A stretch of 36,978 bases of DNA, taken from positions 1 to 36,978 of the forward strand of contig CAMWMD010000031.1 of assembly GCA_947175265.1 (NCBI GenBank). The letters run 5' to 3'. Below the pieces are notes generated by a model. That model worked only from the letters and a program-made list of their open reading frames with translations, did no database searches and was not told where the DNA came from. Below, piece by piece: positions 1 through 8,228 of this stretch (the stretch's first letter is position 1; each line of letters opens with the position of its first letter). Origin of the DNA: an uncultured Porphyromonadaceae bacterium (GTDB taxonomy: Bacteria; Bacteroidota; Bacteroidia; Bacteroidales; Muribaculaceae). The translations under genes and the position numbers were made by a program.

Positions 1-764
1 ACTGACTTCTTGTCAGCGCCAAGACCGAGGATCTGTACCTCATCACCTACCTTCACGCGACCTGCCTCGATACGACCTGTGGCAACAGTACCACGACCGG
101 TGATTGAGAACACGTCCTCAACAGGCATAAGGAAGGGTTTATCAACGTCACGGGGAGGAAGCGGAATCCAGTTATCAACAGCATCCATGAGCTCCATAAC
201 CTTCTCCTCCCACTCGGGCTCGCCGTTGAGGGCGCCAAGAGCAGAACCGCGGATGATAGGAGTCTCATCGCCATCATAATCATACTGAGAGAGAAGATCA
301 CGCATATCCATCTCAACGAGCTCAAGCATCTCCTCGTCGTCCACCATGTCGCACTTGTTCATGAACACCACGAGACGGGGAACGTTCACCTGACGGGCGA
401 GAAGAATGTGCTCACGTGTCTGGGGCATCGGGCCATCAGTTGCGGCAACCACGATGATTGCACCGTCCATCTGAGCAGCACCTGTTACCATGTTCTTCAC
501 ATAGTCAGCGTGTCCCGGGCAGTCAACGTGAGCATAGTGACGGTTGGCTGTCTGATACTCTACGTGAGCTGTATTGATAGTAATACCACGCTCTTTCTCT
601 TCAGGAGCGTTATCAATTGAATCGAATGAACGAAGTTCGGAAAGACCTTTTTCAGCAAGCACCTTTGTGATGGCTGCAGTAAGCGTGGTCTTGCCATGGT
701 CAACGTGACCAATTGTACCGATGTTTACATGCGGTTTGGTTCTTTCGAATTTTTCTTTAGCCAT
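1..764 (-). CDS. tuf: Elongation factor Tu, N-terminal part (cut by window edge)
   Basis: EF-Tu is the GTPase that delivers aminoacyl-tRNA to the ribosome in the cytoplasm. The protein starts [16 protein letters not shown] at the ATG complementary to 762-764. Only about 254 of the usual ~395 residues lie in the window; the C-terminal domains continue beyond base 1. Visible GTPase motifs are the P-loop [14 protein letters not shown] (G3) and NKCD (G4), plus the switch I region [12 protein letters not shown]. It is the last gene of a tRNA-tuf unit: tRNA-Thr(GGT) ends 60 bases upstream and no promoter was seen in that gap, so it is probably transcribed from the promoter at 1208-1238. The family call is near certain. 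The window cannot show whether this is the only tuf copy. Confidence 0.98.
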   Translation of the reverse strand, partial: MAKEKFERTKPHVNIGTIGHVDHGKTTLTAAITKVLAEKGLSELRSFDSIDNAPEEKERGITINTAHVEYQTANRHYAHVDCPGHADYVKNMVTGAAQMDGAIIVVAATDGPMPQTREHILLARQVNVPRLVVFMNKCDMVDDEEMLELVEMDMRDLLSQYDYDGDETPIIRGSALGALNGEPEWEEKVMELMDAVDNWIPLPPRDVDKPFLMPVEDVFSITGRGTVATGRIEAGRVKVGDEVQILGLGADKKS

Positions 765-824
765 AAGTTTCGCTAGTATTATATTGTTGATTGTTTTCCT
801 CTGCAACGAGCGAGAGAGGATCGG

Positions 825-896
<72 letters not shown>

Positions 897-902
897 AAGT
901 GG

Positions 903-975
903 AGCGGAAGACGAGGTTCGAACTCGCGACCCTTAGCTTGGAAGGCTAATGCTCTACCAACTGAGCTACTTCCGC
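903..975 (-). tRNA. tRNA-Gly (anticodon TCC)
   Basis: Minus-strand cloverleaf with a perfect acceptor stem GCGGAAG/CTTCCGC, anticodon loop CTTCCAA closed by TTAGC/GCTAA, and T loop TTCGAAC. It lies six bases upstream of tRNA-Thr(GGT) in the direction of transcription and must share its transcript. Confidence 0.97.
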
Positions 976-1002
976 ATCGCTCCGGACTTATCCGTAAATT
1001 TG

Positions 1003-1085
1003 TGGGCGAAGATGGATTCGAACCACCGAAGGCATAAGCCAGCAGATTTACAGTCTGCCCCATTTGGCCACTCTGGTATTCGCCC
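1003..1085 (-). tRNA. tRNA-Tyr (anticodon GTA)
   Basis: Minus-strand class II tRNA of 83 bases with the long variable arm typical of tRNA-Tyr. The acceptor stem is GGGCGAA/TTCGCCC. The anticodon loop CTGTAAA is closed by GCAGA/TCTGC. It is third from the tuf end of the cluster. Confidence 0.97.
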
Positions 1086-1091
1086 TTTCTG

Positions 1092-1165
1092 AGCCTCTTG
1101 TCGGATTCGAACCAACGACCCCGAGATTACAAATCACGTGCTCTGGCCAACTGAGCTAAAGAGGC
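1092..1165 (-). tRNA. tRNA-Thr (anticodon TGT)
   Basis: Minus-strand cloverleaf with acceptor stem GCCTCTT/AAGAGGC and anticodon loop TTTGTAA. The anticodon stem CGTGA/TCTCG has one T-T mismatch. It is the first gene of the tRNA-tuf unit, about 40 bases downstream of a strong promoter. Confidence 0.96.
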
Positions 1166-1207
1166 TTTTAAACCCCGGTTCGTTAGACCCGAACCGAAAT
1201 TCGACTG

Positions 1208-1238
1208 CAAAGTTACAACATTTTTCTCACACTCCAAA
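1208..1238 (-). promoter_or_regulatory. Bacteroidota-type promoter of the tRNA-tuf operon
   Basis: On the minus strand TTTG (1235-1238) is followed after exactly 19 bases by TAACTTTG (1208-1215), a full match to the Bacteroidota TTTG/TAnnTTTG consensus. Transcription should start near 1200 and read the four tRNAs and tuf. Confidence 0.85.
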
Positions 1239-1329
1239 TTTTTCGTCAACTTTTTTTCATTATTTTTTCTCAAAAGCCGCCCGAATCTTTCCCAACTACG
1301 CTATAATCACCTTACTACCAGACGAAACA

Positions 1330-1361
1330 ACGGGAATTGACCAATTTCGCTCAATCCCCGT
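1330..1361 (-). terminator. Probable glmS terminator
   Basis: An 11-bp inverted repeat (ACGGGAATTGA / TCAATCCCCGT, one mismatch, 10-base loop) lies just after the glmS stop. On the minus strand it is followed by TTGTTTC. The plus strand has TTTTT, so it might act in both directions. Confidence 0.5.
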
Positions 1362-1386
1362 TTTTCATCCTCAAGGCTTCGTCAAA

Positions 1387-3231
1387 TCACTCTACAGTGA
1401 CCGACTTTGCCAGATTGCGCGGCATATCGACGTTCTTTCCCTTGTTGATGGCTATGTAGTAACTCAGCAACTGGAGCGGTATGCTCGTGATGATCGGCGT
1501 GAGGCATTCCGGCATCTCCGGCACCTCAAGCACATGATCGGCGATATTGTGTATCACAGGGTCTCCCTCGGTTACGATCGCTATGATCGAGCCCCCGCGG
1601 GCCTTCACCTGCTGAACGTTGTTGACGATCTTCTCATAGAGATGGTCGTTGGGTGCGATGATCACGCTCGGCATCTCCTCATCAATCAGGGCTATCGGAC
1701 CGTGCTTCATTTCAGCAGCGGGATACCCCTCGGCATGTATGTAAGAAATCTCCTTGAGTTTCAGCGCCCCCTCCAAGGCCACCGGATAACTGTAGCCGCG
1801 TCCGAGGTAAAGGAAATTGCGCGCATAAGTATAGATGGCTGACAGACGCTCTATCTTCTCGTTGAGCTTGAGCACCTTCTCCACCGCCTTCGGAATTTTC
1901 AGTATGGCCTTCCCTATCTCGGCAATCTCATCCTTGGTCATGGTCCCCTTAAGCTGGGCTATGGAGAGGGCAAGCATGGTCAGTACCATTACCTGGCCCG
2001 TGAAAGCCTTGGTCGAGGCCACTCCAATCTCCGGGCCAACGTGTATATAAGTGCCGCTGTCGGTCTCCCTCGGTATGGAACTCCCGACCACGTTGCTGAT
2101 GCCGTAGACGAACGCACCCATCTTCTTGGCGATCTTTATGGCCGCAAGAGTGTCGGCGGTCTCGCCGCTCTGGGAGATGGCTATCACTATGTCGCGGTCG
2201 TCAAGCACAGGGTTGGAATAACGGAACTCACTGGCATACTCCACCTCTACCGGTATGCGGCACATATCCTGAATTAGATACTTCCCGAGCAACGCCGCGT
2301 GCCATGACGTGCCGCAGGCCACGATGAGGATACGCTTTGCATTCAGGAACTTATCCTTATTGTCGCTCACACCTGACACCATGACCTTCTTTCCGCCGTT
2401 GACCACGCGGCCTCGTATGCAATCGTGGAGCGTCGCCGGCTGCTCGAATATCTCCTTGAGCATGAAATGAGGGTATCCCCCCTTCTCAAGCTGAGAGATG
2501 CTCATCTCGAGGGTGGTCACGTCGATCTTCGCCTCCTTGTTCTCCAGGGTGACGAGTTTGAGAGGCTTACCCCTCTCGATTATTGCCACCTCCTCATCCT
2601 TGAGGTAGACACAGTCGTTGGTGTATTCCACGAAAGGGGTAGCGTCGGAGGCAAGGAAGGTCTCGTTGTCGCCGATACCTATTACGAGGGGCGAGCTCTT
2701 CCGCGCCGCGATTATGCGGTCGGGGTTATCTTTCTCCACGACGGCAATGGCGTAGGCGCCCACCACCTGCTTCAAGGCTTCCCTCACGGCATCGAGAAGG
2801 CTGCAATTGTTCTTCACCTTTATATACTCTATGAGTTGTACGAGCACCTCGGTGTCTGTCTCCGAATGAAATGTGCATCCATGCTGTGTCAGAGCATCCT
2901 TGAGCACCTTATAGTTCTCGATCGTGCCGTTGTGTACGAGAGCGAGATTGCCATCCTCACTGTAATGAGGATGAGCATTGCAGTCGCTCGGTTCTCCGTG
3001 GGTGGCCCAGCGGGTATGCGCTATACCGGCCTTCGCACTAAGATCCTTGTCCTCACAGAATGCCTCAAGGTTGCTCACCTTGCCGCGTGCCTTATACACA
3101 TTCAATTTGCCGGAGGGATTGACCAACGCGATGCCGGCGCTGTCGTAGCCTCTGTACTCAAGACGATGCAGACCTTTAATCAAGACGTCATACACGTTCC
3201 CATCGCCTATATATCCTACTATTCCACACAT
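1387..3231 (-). CDS. glmS: Glutamine-fructose-6-phosphate aminotransferase (isomerizing)
   Basis: GlmS makes glucosamine-6-phosphate from fructose-6-phosphate and glutamine, the entry step to UDP-GlcNAc for peptidoglycan and LPS. I place the start at 3231, giving MCGIVGYIG, because the catalytic cysteine must follow the initiator Met; a longer frame up to 3273 adds 14 unrelated residues. The product is 614 residues, the usual family size. The N-terminal glutaminase domain shows HNGTIENY and SETDTEV. Two SIS sugar-isomerase domains follow, with GTSWHA, SQSGETADT and STKAFT, then HAEGYPAAEMKHGPIALI. The C-terminus RNLAKSVTVE carries the conserved active-site lysine. The gene stands alone, with a possible terminator at 1330-1361. 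No glmS ribozyme was recognised upstream; that element is known mainly from Gram-positive bacteria. Confidence 0.98.
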   Translation of the reverse strand: MCGIVGYIGDGNVYDVLIKGLHRLEYRGYDSAGIALVNPSGKLNVYKARGKVSNLEAFCEDKDLSAKAGIAHTRWATHGEPSDCNAHPHYSEDGNLALVHNGTIENYKVLKDALTQHGCTFHSETDTEVLVQLIEYIKVKNNCSLLDAVREALKQVVGAYAIAVVEKDNPDRIIAARKSSPLVIGIGDNETFLASDATPFVEYTNDCVYLKDEEVAIIERGKPLKLVTLENKEAKIDVTTLEMSISQLEKGGYPHFMLKEIFEQPATLHDCIRGRVVNGGKKVMVSGVSDNKDKFLNAKRILIVACGTSWHAALLGKYLIQDMCRIPVEVEYASEFRYSNPVLDDRDIVIAISQSGETADTLAAIKIAKKMGAFVYGISNVVGSSIPRETDSGTYIHVGPEIGVASTKAFTGQVMVLTMLALSIAQLKGTMTKDEIAEIGKAILKIPKAVEKVLKLNEKIERLSAIYTYARNFLYLGRGYSYPVALEGALKLKEISYIHAEGYPAAEMKHGPIALIDEEMPSVIIAPNDHLYEKIVNNVQQVKARGGSIIAIVTEGDPVIHNIADHVLEVPEMPECLTPIITSIPLQLLSYYIAINKGKNVDMPRNLAKSVTVE

Positions 3232-3620
3232 ATCAAGCGGTAACGGCTTACCCCCGTTGCGTTTGTCTTGCATCGGCGGAAGCCTTTGTTTACAATTAGG
3301 TTAGACATTCAGGCAAAGTCATTGCCGATATTTAAATGAACTCCCAGCGGCCCTCAAGACTGACAGGGGTTCCGACTTTTCTCTTAATTCTTAACGCTCC
3401 CTTCTCTCCAATATTGCATAGCATCCGCTTATTTTATACTTATATTCCTCTGTCACTCCAAATTTAGGCCTCATCCTCTCCCCTTTCCCGCATTTTACCC
3501 TCCCTCATTCAGAATTGCAGCACATAACTCATTTTTTATGGCAAATAATCTGCCATTTCAATTTTTATATATATATTTGTAGCCTCAAAACCTAAAAGAT
3601 GTCTTTAATGCCAAGATAAT
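3232..3620. other. Divergent intergenic region between glmS and the TPR regulator
   Basis: These 389 bases hold no convincing gene. For glmS the only candidate -7 element is TAAATTTG on the minus strand (3459-3466), without a clear -33 partner, so its promoter is uncertain. The plus-strand promoter for the regulator is listed separately. No structured RNA was recognised. Confidence 0.5.
3549..3579 (+). promoter_or_regulatory. Probable promoter of the TPR/HTH regulator
   Basis: TATATTTG (3572-3579) matches TAnnTTTG. A near -33 match, TCTG (3549-3552), lies 19 bases upstream. The coding region starts about 40 bases downstream. Confidence 0.5.
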
Positions 3621-5276
3621 ATGAAACGATTCTTTCTTCTCCTTCCTATTATCATACTCCTTATTATACCCTCCTGCGGCGACACAATAAGGACACCCGA
3701 ACTGCGGGAGGCGGAAAGACTTGCGGAGTTCTATCCCGACAGCGCAATGAAAATGCTGAACTCCCTCGACTCGGAAAGACTCAACGAAGACGAGAGAATG
3801 CTCCGGTGTCTCCTCCTTATCGAGACTAAAGACATTCAATACATTGGTTCTCCCGACACAACAGAAATCAAATCCCTTATCAGTTATTTTGTCGGCCAAA
3901 ACAATTTGCCAAGAATTCATCCTTTGCTGTACTACTACGCAGGACGGGCCTATACCGACAAACGGGAGTTCGCCAAAGCCCTTACTTATTTCAAAAAGGC
4001 TCTCAGAGAGATACCCAAAGAGGGAGACCTGTATCTTGAGCGGCGTATCCATTCTCAAATAAGCGCTATTTATCAGATAACCGGAATTTCAAGACATTTT
4101 CTACGCGAGGCAAAAATATATTCCGCCCTTTCCGACAGCATAACCTCTCTTGACCCTTCATATCTGAACAGACATGACGAACTGGCTGCTCGCATTACCC
4201 TGGCGACAGCATACAGGATTCTCGGAATAACCGATACGGCCCTTAACATCTACACGTCGCTTGAGCCTCAGGTCAAGGCACTCAATGACTCTATACTGAC
4301 TTCCGGCTTTTACGTCAGTTGGGCCCGGCTATACCTTAAACAGAACATGACATCCAAGGCTGACTCTCTGGTCAAGCAGTTTGATATTAAATATGACCGT
4401 TCCTCCAGAGGGTTCATCAGCATAGCGCTTGCAGAAATTGAAAATAGTCAATCCTCCCCTAATATTAATGAGGAGGAGATGAAGGAGCTCTTGAAAACTG
4501 ATGACATAACCGACAAATATTTTGCCGCCCGCAACTTGGCAGAGATAGCCGACAGAAAAAACAACGGACATGACCTGCTGATATATTCCCGCATGGCCCA
4601 CAGGCTTTCCTACAAACTCCAGAAAGCGGTAAACGACGCTGCATTGGTGGAGATGGAGAAGATTATTGATGAGGCCGAGACAGAAAGCGAGAACACCCAG
4701 CTCAGGGCGCAGAGACAACACGACCAGGTGACAATTATGTGGCTCGGGTTGGGAATGGCTTTAGTAATCCTTGTTGCCGTGGTATTCTTCTTCCGCACAA
4801 GAATGAGACGAATAAAGCTCTTATTAGAATTAGAGAGGGTCAAGGAAAATCACCGTAACAGGGTATTCTTGCTGGAAAGTGAAATCCGGAACCTCCGGAA
4901 TAACGCAATGCCCGAAGAGAGGATTCAGAGGATTGTGGATATGGAGGACAATCTCAATCTTGCAAAAGTCTCGGAGGAGATGGCCAGCCGCATCATATCG
5001 TCGGACAATAAACCCGATGAGGAGCTTTTCGCCCGACTCAGGGCTGCCCTGGCACTGACCAACCCCTCTCTTATCGCAGCCTTGGACGGGATGGGCCTTA
5101 AGGCCCGCGAATATCAGGATACAATGCTTATGAAGATCAGCATCCCACAAAAAATATGTGGCGATTTCTTCAGCATCACTCCTCAGGGTGTGGCTAATCT
5201 CCGCAGACGACTCTTTAAGAAATTCGGCTCTCACTCGGAATTCAAAAACTGGAAAGACTATATCGACTCGATGTAA
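3621..5276 (+). CDS. Membrane-anchored TPR protein with C-terminal HTH (putative regulator)
   Basis: The 551-residue protein opens with a lipoprotein-like signal (LIIPSC, Cys19), although a simple signal anchor is also possible. A long helical region of TPR type follows (about 25-340; for example PLLYYYAGRAYTDKREFAKALTYF is a typical repeat pair start). One membrane helix lies at about 372-392, then a coiled-coil stretch. The last ~50 residues (about 485-536) resemble a LuxR-like HTH ending RRRLFKKFG. This layout, TPR outside and HTH inside the cytoplasm, is common in Bacteroidota and is thought to sense an envelope signal and control nearby genes. No ligand or target is known for this one. 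The two serpin genes just downstream on the same strand are the obvious candidate targets. Its codons are more A/T-rich than those of glmS. Confidence 0.75.
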   Translation: MKRFFLLLPIIILLIIPSCGDTIRTPELREAERLAEFYPDSAMKMLNSLDSERLNEDERMLRCLLLIETKDIQYIGSPDTTEIKSLISYFVGQNNLPRIHPLLYYYAGRAYTDKREFAKALTYFKKALREIPKEGDLYLERRIHSQISAIYQITGISRHFLREAKIYSALSDSITSLDPSYLNRHDELAARITLATAYRILGITDTALNIYTSLEPQVKALNDSILTSGFYVSWARLYLKQNMTSKADSLVKQFDIKYDRSSRGFISIALAEIENSQSSPNINEEEMKELLKTDDITDKYFAARNLAEIADRKNNGHDLLIYSRMAHRLSYKLQKAVNDAALVEMEKIIDEAETESENTQLRAQRQHDQVTIMWLGLGMALVILVAVVFFFRTRMRRIKLLLELERVKENHRNRVFLLESEIRNLRNNAMPEERIQRIVDMEDNLNLAKVSEEMASRIISSDNKPDEELFARLRAALALTNPSLIAALDGMGLKAREYQDTMLMKISIPQKICGDFFSITPQGVANLRRRLFKKFGSHSEFKNWKDYIDSM

Positions 5277-5347
5277 TATACGCCAAATTGACTTCTCAGA
5301 GTATCTTATTACATATCAATCTATTACACTGTTTTGTTTACTTTTGT

Positions 5348-5378
5348 TTAGTCAATATTCAGCGGCTGTTTAATTTTG
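5348..5378 (+). promoter_or_regulatory. Possible promoter of the first serpin gene
   Basis: TAATTTTG (5371-5378) fits TAnnTTTG. TTAG (5348-5351), 19 bases upstream, is a three-of-four match to TTTG. A second -7-like element, TACTTTTG, sits at 5339-5346. The coding region starts 75 bases downstream. Confidence 0.45.
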
Positions 5379-5452
5379 TGAACCAATAAACTTGTCTTCG
5401 CAAGCAATATTTTATACTTTCACTGCCGAAAACTAATCTAAAAACTATCAAC

Positions 5453-6706
5453 ATGAAAAGTTTCTTTTATTATTCCAAATTAACTGCCTTAAGTTTCACC
5501 ATATTGGCAGCGACATTGTCATCATGCGACTCCTCAAAGGATGAGCCTGACAACGACAACACTCGCACCGATATCCAACTTACCCCGGCCACAAAAGCGA
5601 CTGCCAACCAACTCCAGGGATTCTACACTGAGTTCACAGCAGACGCCGTGAAATGTAATTTCATGTCTCCCGACAAAGCTTCCGATAATGTGATTGTCTC
5701 TCCGTTGTCAGCATCGATGCTACTCGGTATGATAGCCAACGGTGTGGAGGAGCCGCTCGCTGCACAGATCGCCTCATATATTGGAGTTGAGGATCTTGAT
5801 GCCCTCAATATGCTTTCCGGACAACTTCTGTCGCAACTACCTTCTGTCGACAGAAAGACCACAGTCAATATCGCCAATTCGCTCTGGACTTCAAACAAAT
5901 ACCGCCTCTCCGACAATTTCTTATCAGTGGTGAAGAACGACTATAAAGCAGCCACCACTTCCCTTGACTTCTCAAACAATCAATCGGCAACCATAAACAA
6001 ATGGATTGCATCAAATTCCAATGGTTTTATCAACAACCATTTCGAATCCGTAGCCCCTAATACAATCGCCCTAATCCTCAATAGCGTGTATTTCAACGGA
6101 GAATGGGCATCCGAGTACTTCAGAAAGGATATGACTACTGTCCGTGTATTTCATGGCTTGCACGGAGATAATAAAGTTGAGATGATGACATCTTCCAAGA
6201 CTCCTTTCGGTTATTGCTCCCAGACTGAAAAGTTTGAAACCTGCGAAATATACTTCGGAAACAACGCCTTTTCTCTGCAATTGATTCTTCCCACAGAATC
6301 ATATATGAACTCCGTTGAATTCCCTCTGCTAACCTCTTCTGATATGCGTGAACTATCATCAAAACAGGAATTCCAGGGTTGCTCAGTAGTGTTGCCGAAA
6401 TTTAAACTCAGCTCAAAATCTGACCTTAATACTATATTAGACACTGCAAATCTACACGGACTCAATGAAAGCATCAATCTCACGATGTTCAATCCGACTA
6501 TAAAAAATCAAATAGAACTCAATCAGATCACCTCATTCTCAATAAATGAGAAAGGCGTGGAGGCAGCTACAGTATCAAGTGGGGTGATTGGGGATACTGC
6601 CTATGTCCCCAACTATAGCCTTACTTTCGACCGTCCGTTCTATTTCTTCATCCGCGAGTTCAGCACCGGCGCTTGCCTCCTCTCGGGATTTATTGCCGAT
6701 CTCTGA
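5453..6706 (+). CDS. Serpin-family protease inhibitor lipoprotein
   Basis: Serpins are suicide inhibitors of serine or cysteine proteases. This 417-residue protein has a lipoprotein signal (LSSC, Cys25) followed by an acidic stretch (DSSKDEPDND) that would suit export to the cell surface in Bacteroidota. The serpin core is clear: NVIVSPLSASMLLGM, LILNSVYFNGEWA, FSLQLILPTE and VVLPKFKL. The reactive-centre loop lies at about 366-391 and begins EKGVEAATVSSGVIGD. Its hinge keeps Gly at P15 and Ala at P12-P11, but has Val at P14, where inhibitory serpins normally have Thr or Ser. The P1 residue cannot be fixed from sequence. The C-terminus FDRPFYFFIREFSTGA is the serpin signature. A paralog follows at 6892-8163. 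Confidence 0.93.
   Translation: MKSFFYYSKLTALSFTILAATLSSCDSSKDEPDNDNTRTDIQLTPATKATANQLQGFYTEFTADAVKCNFMSPDKASDNVIVSPLSASMLLGMIANGVEEPLAAQIASYIGVEDLDALNMLSGQLLSQLPSVDRKTTVNIANSLWTSNKYRLSDNFLSVVKNDYKAATTSLDFSNNQSATINKWIASNSNGFINNHFESVAPNTIALILNSVYFNGEWASEYFRKDMTTVRVFHGLHGDNKVEMMTSSKTPFGYCSQTEKFETCEIYFGNNAFSLQLILPTESYMNSVEFPLLTSSDMRELSSKQEFQGCSVVLPKFKLSSKSDLNTILDTANLHGLNESINLTMFNPTIKNQIELNQITSFSINEKGVEAATVSSGVIGDTAYVPNYSLTFDRPFYFFIREFSTGACLLSGFIADL
6626..6690 (+). repeat. 65-bp identical tract, first copy (serpin 3' end)
   Basis: These 65 bases at the end of the first serpin gene are identical, synonymous sites included, to 8083-8147 in the second gene. Identity stops sharply on both sides and the rest of the two genes has clearly diverged. 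The tract encodes the strands just after the reactive-centre loop. Confidence 0.95.
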
Positions 6707-6715
6707 TTATAGTAA

Positions 6716-6862
6716 AACAATCTCTGGCTGCACATACTGAACTGGGGATGGACAGGTAATTCCAATAACTACATCTACTATCCTACTGCTGACGAATGGG
6801 TAGCGGGCGGTCATAATTTTAATCTTAACCACAAGATTTTTAAGAGGTCTGACGTTAAATAA
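6716..6862 (+). pseudogene. C-terminal remnant of a probable C10 (streptopain-like) protease
   Basis: An open stretch of 48 codons between the two serpin genes ends in TAA and has no start. From 6725 it reads WLHILNWGWTGNSNNY, then a short tail ending KIFKRSDVK. The NWGW-G pattern followed by an aromatic/Asn-rich tail resembles the C-terminus of C10 family cysteine proteases (streptopain, Bacteroides Bfp enzymes), in which a Trp of this motif lies next to the active site. A TAA at 6713 blocks the frame upstream, and the neighbouring serpin ends at 6706. It therefore looks like the tail of a lost protease gene. The family assignment rests on a short match and is an inference. Confidence 0.5.
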
Positions 6863-6891
6863 TTACTGAACTTAGTAACTCTCATGATATT

Positions 6892-8163
6892 ATGAATCTA
6901 TTCAAATTTTCATTCATTTCATGCTGCTCGGTGCTTTGCTTCCTCGGTAGCGCCTGTTCTTCCGACTCCAATGAACCCGCTGATTCGACACCGAATAAAA
7001 GAGTTGATATCAACCTTTCAGAAACATCAAGAGGCACCTCCATCGAATTGCTGGATTTCTATACCAACTTCACAAATCAGGCAATTGAGATAAATCTCAA
7101 CGACGTTGAGAAAACAAATAAGAATACGGTGGTCTCCCCCCTCTCTGCCGCAATGCTGCTGGGTATGATGTCAAATGGTATCGACAGCGAAACCGAAGCA
7201 AAGAAAATTGCCCTATATCTCGGCATATCTGACTTAGAAGCCGTCAACGAACTTTCAAGGACTCTCCTACAATCACTTCCTTCGGTCGACAACCAGTCTA
7301 AAATAGCCCTTGGCAACTCAATCCGCGTCAATAAGCGCTTTACACTCTCCGACGCTTTCACATCCACTATGCAAAAGGATTATTTTTCCGAAATCTCATA
7401 CGACGATTTCTCCAATCAGAATGCATTCCTGGCGGCAATCAATGAATGGTGCAATAAACAGACCGGAGGATTAATTCCCAATGCCATTAAAAAGGTCAGC
7501 GCATCCGATATGGCTATCCTCATCAACACTATGTTCTTCAAGAGCAAATGGGCAAACAGTGCAGAGTTTGATCCCCAAAATACAAAGAAGGGGGTCTTCC
7601 ACGGCTATAACAGCGACACAAACGTAGATTTCATGGTGTCGGAAAGATCGAAACGACTTTATGGAGTCAGTCCTAATTTTTCAAGTTGTGTCATGAATTT
7701 CGGAAACGGAGCCTTCTCTCTCTATCTTGTGCTCCCGGACGAGAGAATGACTCCCGATAATATCGCTACCCTCTACAACAAGGAGGAGGCTGCCCTGCTT
7801 TCTGAAAGCAGTCAGAGATGCTCAGTTCGTATTGAAATCCCCAAATTTAAGATCACAGGCAACATAGATATAAACAAAATTCTTGAGAAAGCCGGGGCAA
7901 TTCCTTCCTCTTCATCCTACTCCTGGTCGATGTTTACCCCTGCGGAAGCCGGAGCAATAACCATGACACAGACTACCAGCTTTGAGATTGACGAGAACGG
8001 CGCGACCGCCGCAGCAGTCTCAGACGGTGAAATGTCGTTTACGGCTGAACCAATCGACCCCAATAAGGAATACACGATGGTATTCGACCGTCCGTTCTAT
8101 TTCTTCATCCGCGAGTTCAGCACCGGCGCTTGCCTCCTCTCGGGATTCATCGCCGACCTCTGA
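6892..8163 (+). CDS. Serpin-family protease inhibitor lipoprotein (paralog)
   Basis: Second serpin, 423 residues, with a lipoprotein-like signal (LGSAC, Cys22) followed by SSDSNEP. It has the same core motifs as its neighbour: NTVVSPLSAAMLLGM, ILINTMFFKSKWA, FSLYLVLPDE and IEIPKFKI. Its reactive-centre loop starts DENGATAAAVSDGEMS and is longer and unlike that of the first serpin, so the two probably face different proteases. P14 is Ala rather than Thr or Ser. The last 26 residues are identical in both proteins. No good promoter was seen in the 29 bases before the ATG, so it may be co-transcribed with the first serpin. The region before it carries the protease remnant. Confidence 0.93.
   Translation: MNLFKFSFISCCSVLCFLGSACSSDSNEPADSTPNKRVDINLSETSRGTSIELLDFYTNFTNQAIEINLNDVEKTNKNTVVSPLSAAMLLGMMSNGIDSETEAKKIALYLGISDLEAVNELSRTLLQSLPSVDNQSKIALGNSIRVNKRFTLSDAFTSTMQKDYFSEISYDDFSNQNAFLAAINEWCNKQTGGLIPNAIKKVSASDMAILINTMFFKSKWANSAEFDPQNTKKGVFHGYNSDTNVDFMVSERSKRLYGVSPNFSSCVMNFGNGAFSLYLVLPDERMTPDNIATLYNKEEAALLSESSQRCSVRIEIPKFKITGNIDINKILEKAGAIPSSSSYSWSMFTPAEAGAITMTQTTSFEIDENGATAAAVSDGEMSFTAEPIDPNKEYTMVFDRPFYFFIREFSTGACLLSGFIADL
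8083..8147 (+). repeat. 65-bp identical tract, second copy (serpin 3' end)
   Basis: Exact copy of 6626-6690 inside the second serpin gene, about 1.46 kb downstream in direct orientation. The bases before it encode the variable reactive-centre loop. Confidence 0.95.
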
Positions 8164-8190
8164 TAAATGTTAAATATTACTTCAATTCTC

Positions 8191-8220
8191 AGCGGCATAT
8201 CCGGCATCGGATATGCCGCT
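8191..8220 (+). terminator. Terminator after the serpin genes
   Basis: Perfect 13-bp stem AGCGGCATATCCG / CGGATATGCCGCT with loop GCAT, followed by TCTTT. It lies between the convergent second serpin and the ATPase gene and may serve both. Confidence 0.75.
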
Positions 8221-8228
8221 TCTTTCCC

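Noticed and set aside
1387..3243. Long open frames on the plus strand within glmS
   Set aside because: They are mirror frames of a well-conserved minus-strand gene and show no domain, signal or promoter.
3192..3273. glmS ribozyme or riboswitch upstream of glmS
   Set aside because: No conserved ribozyme core was recognised, and the element is known mainly from Gram-positive bacteria.
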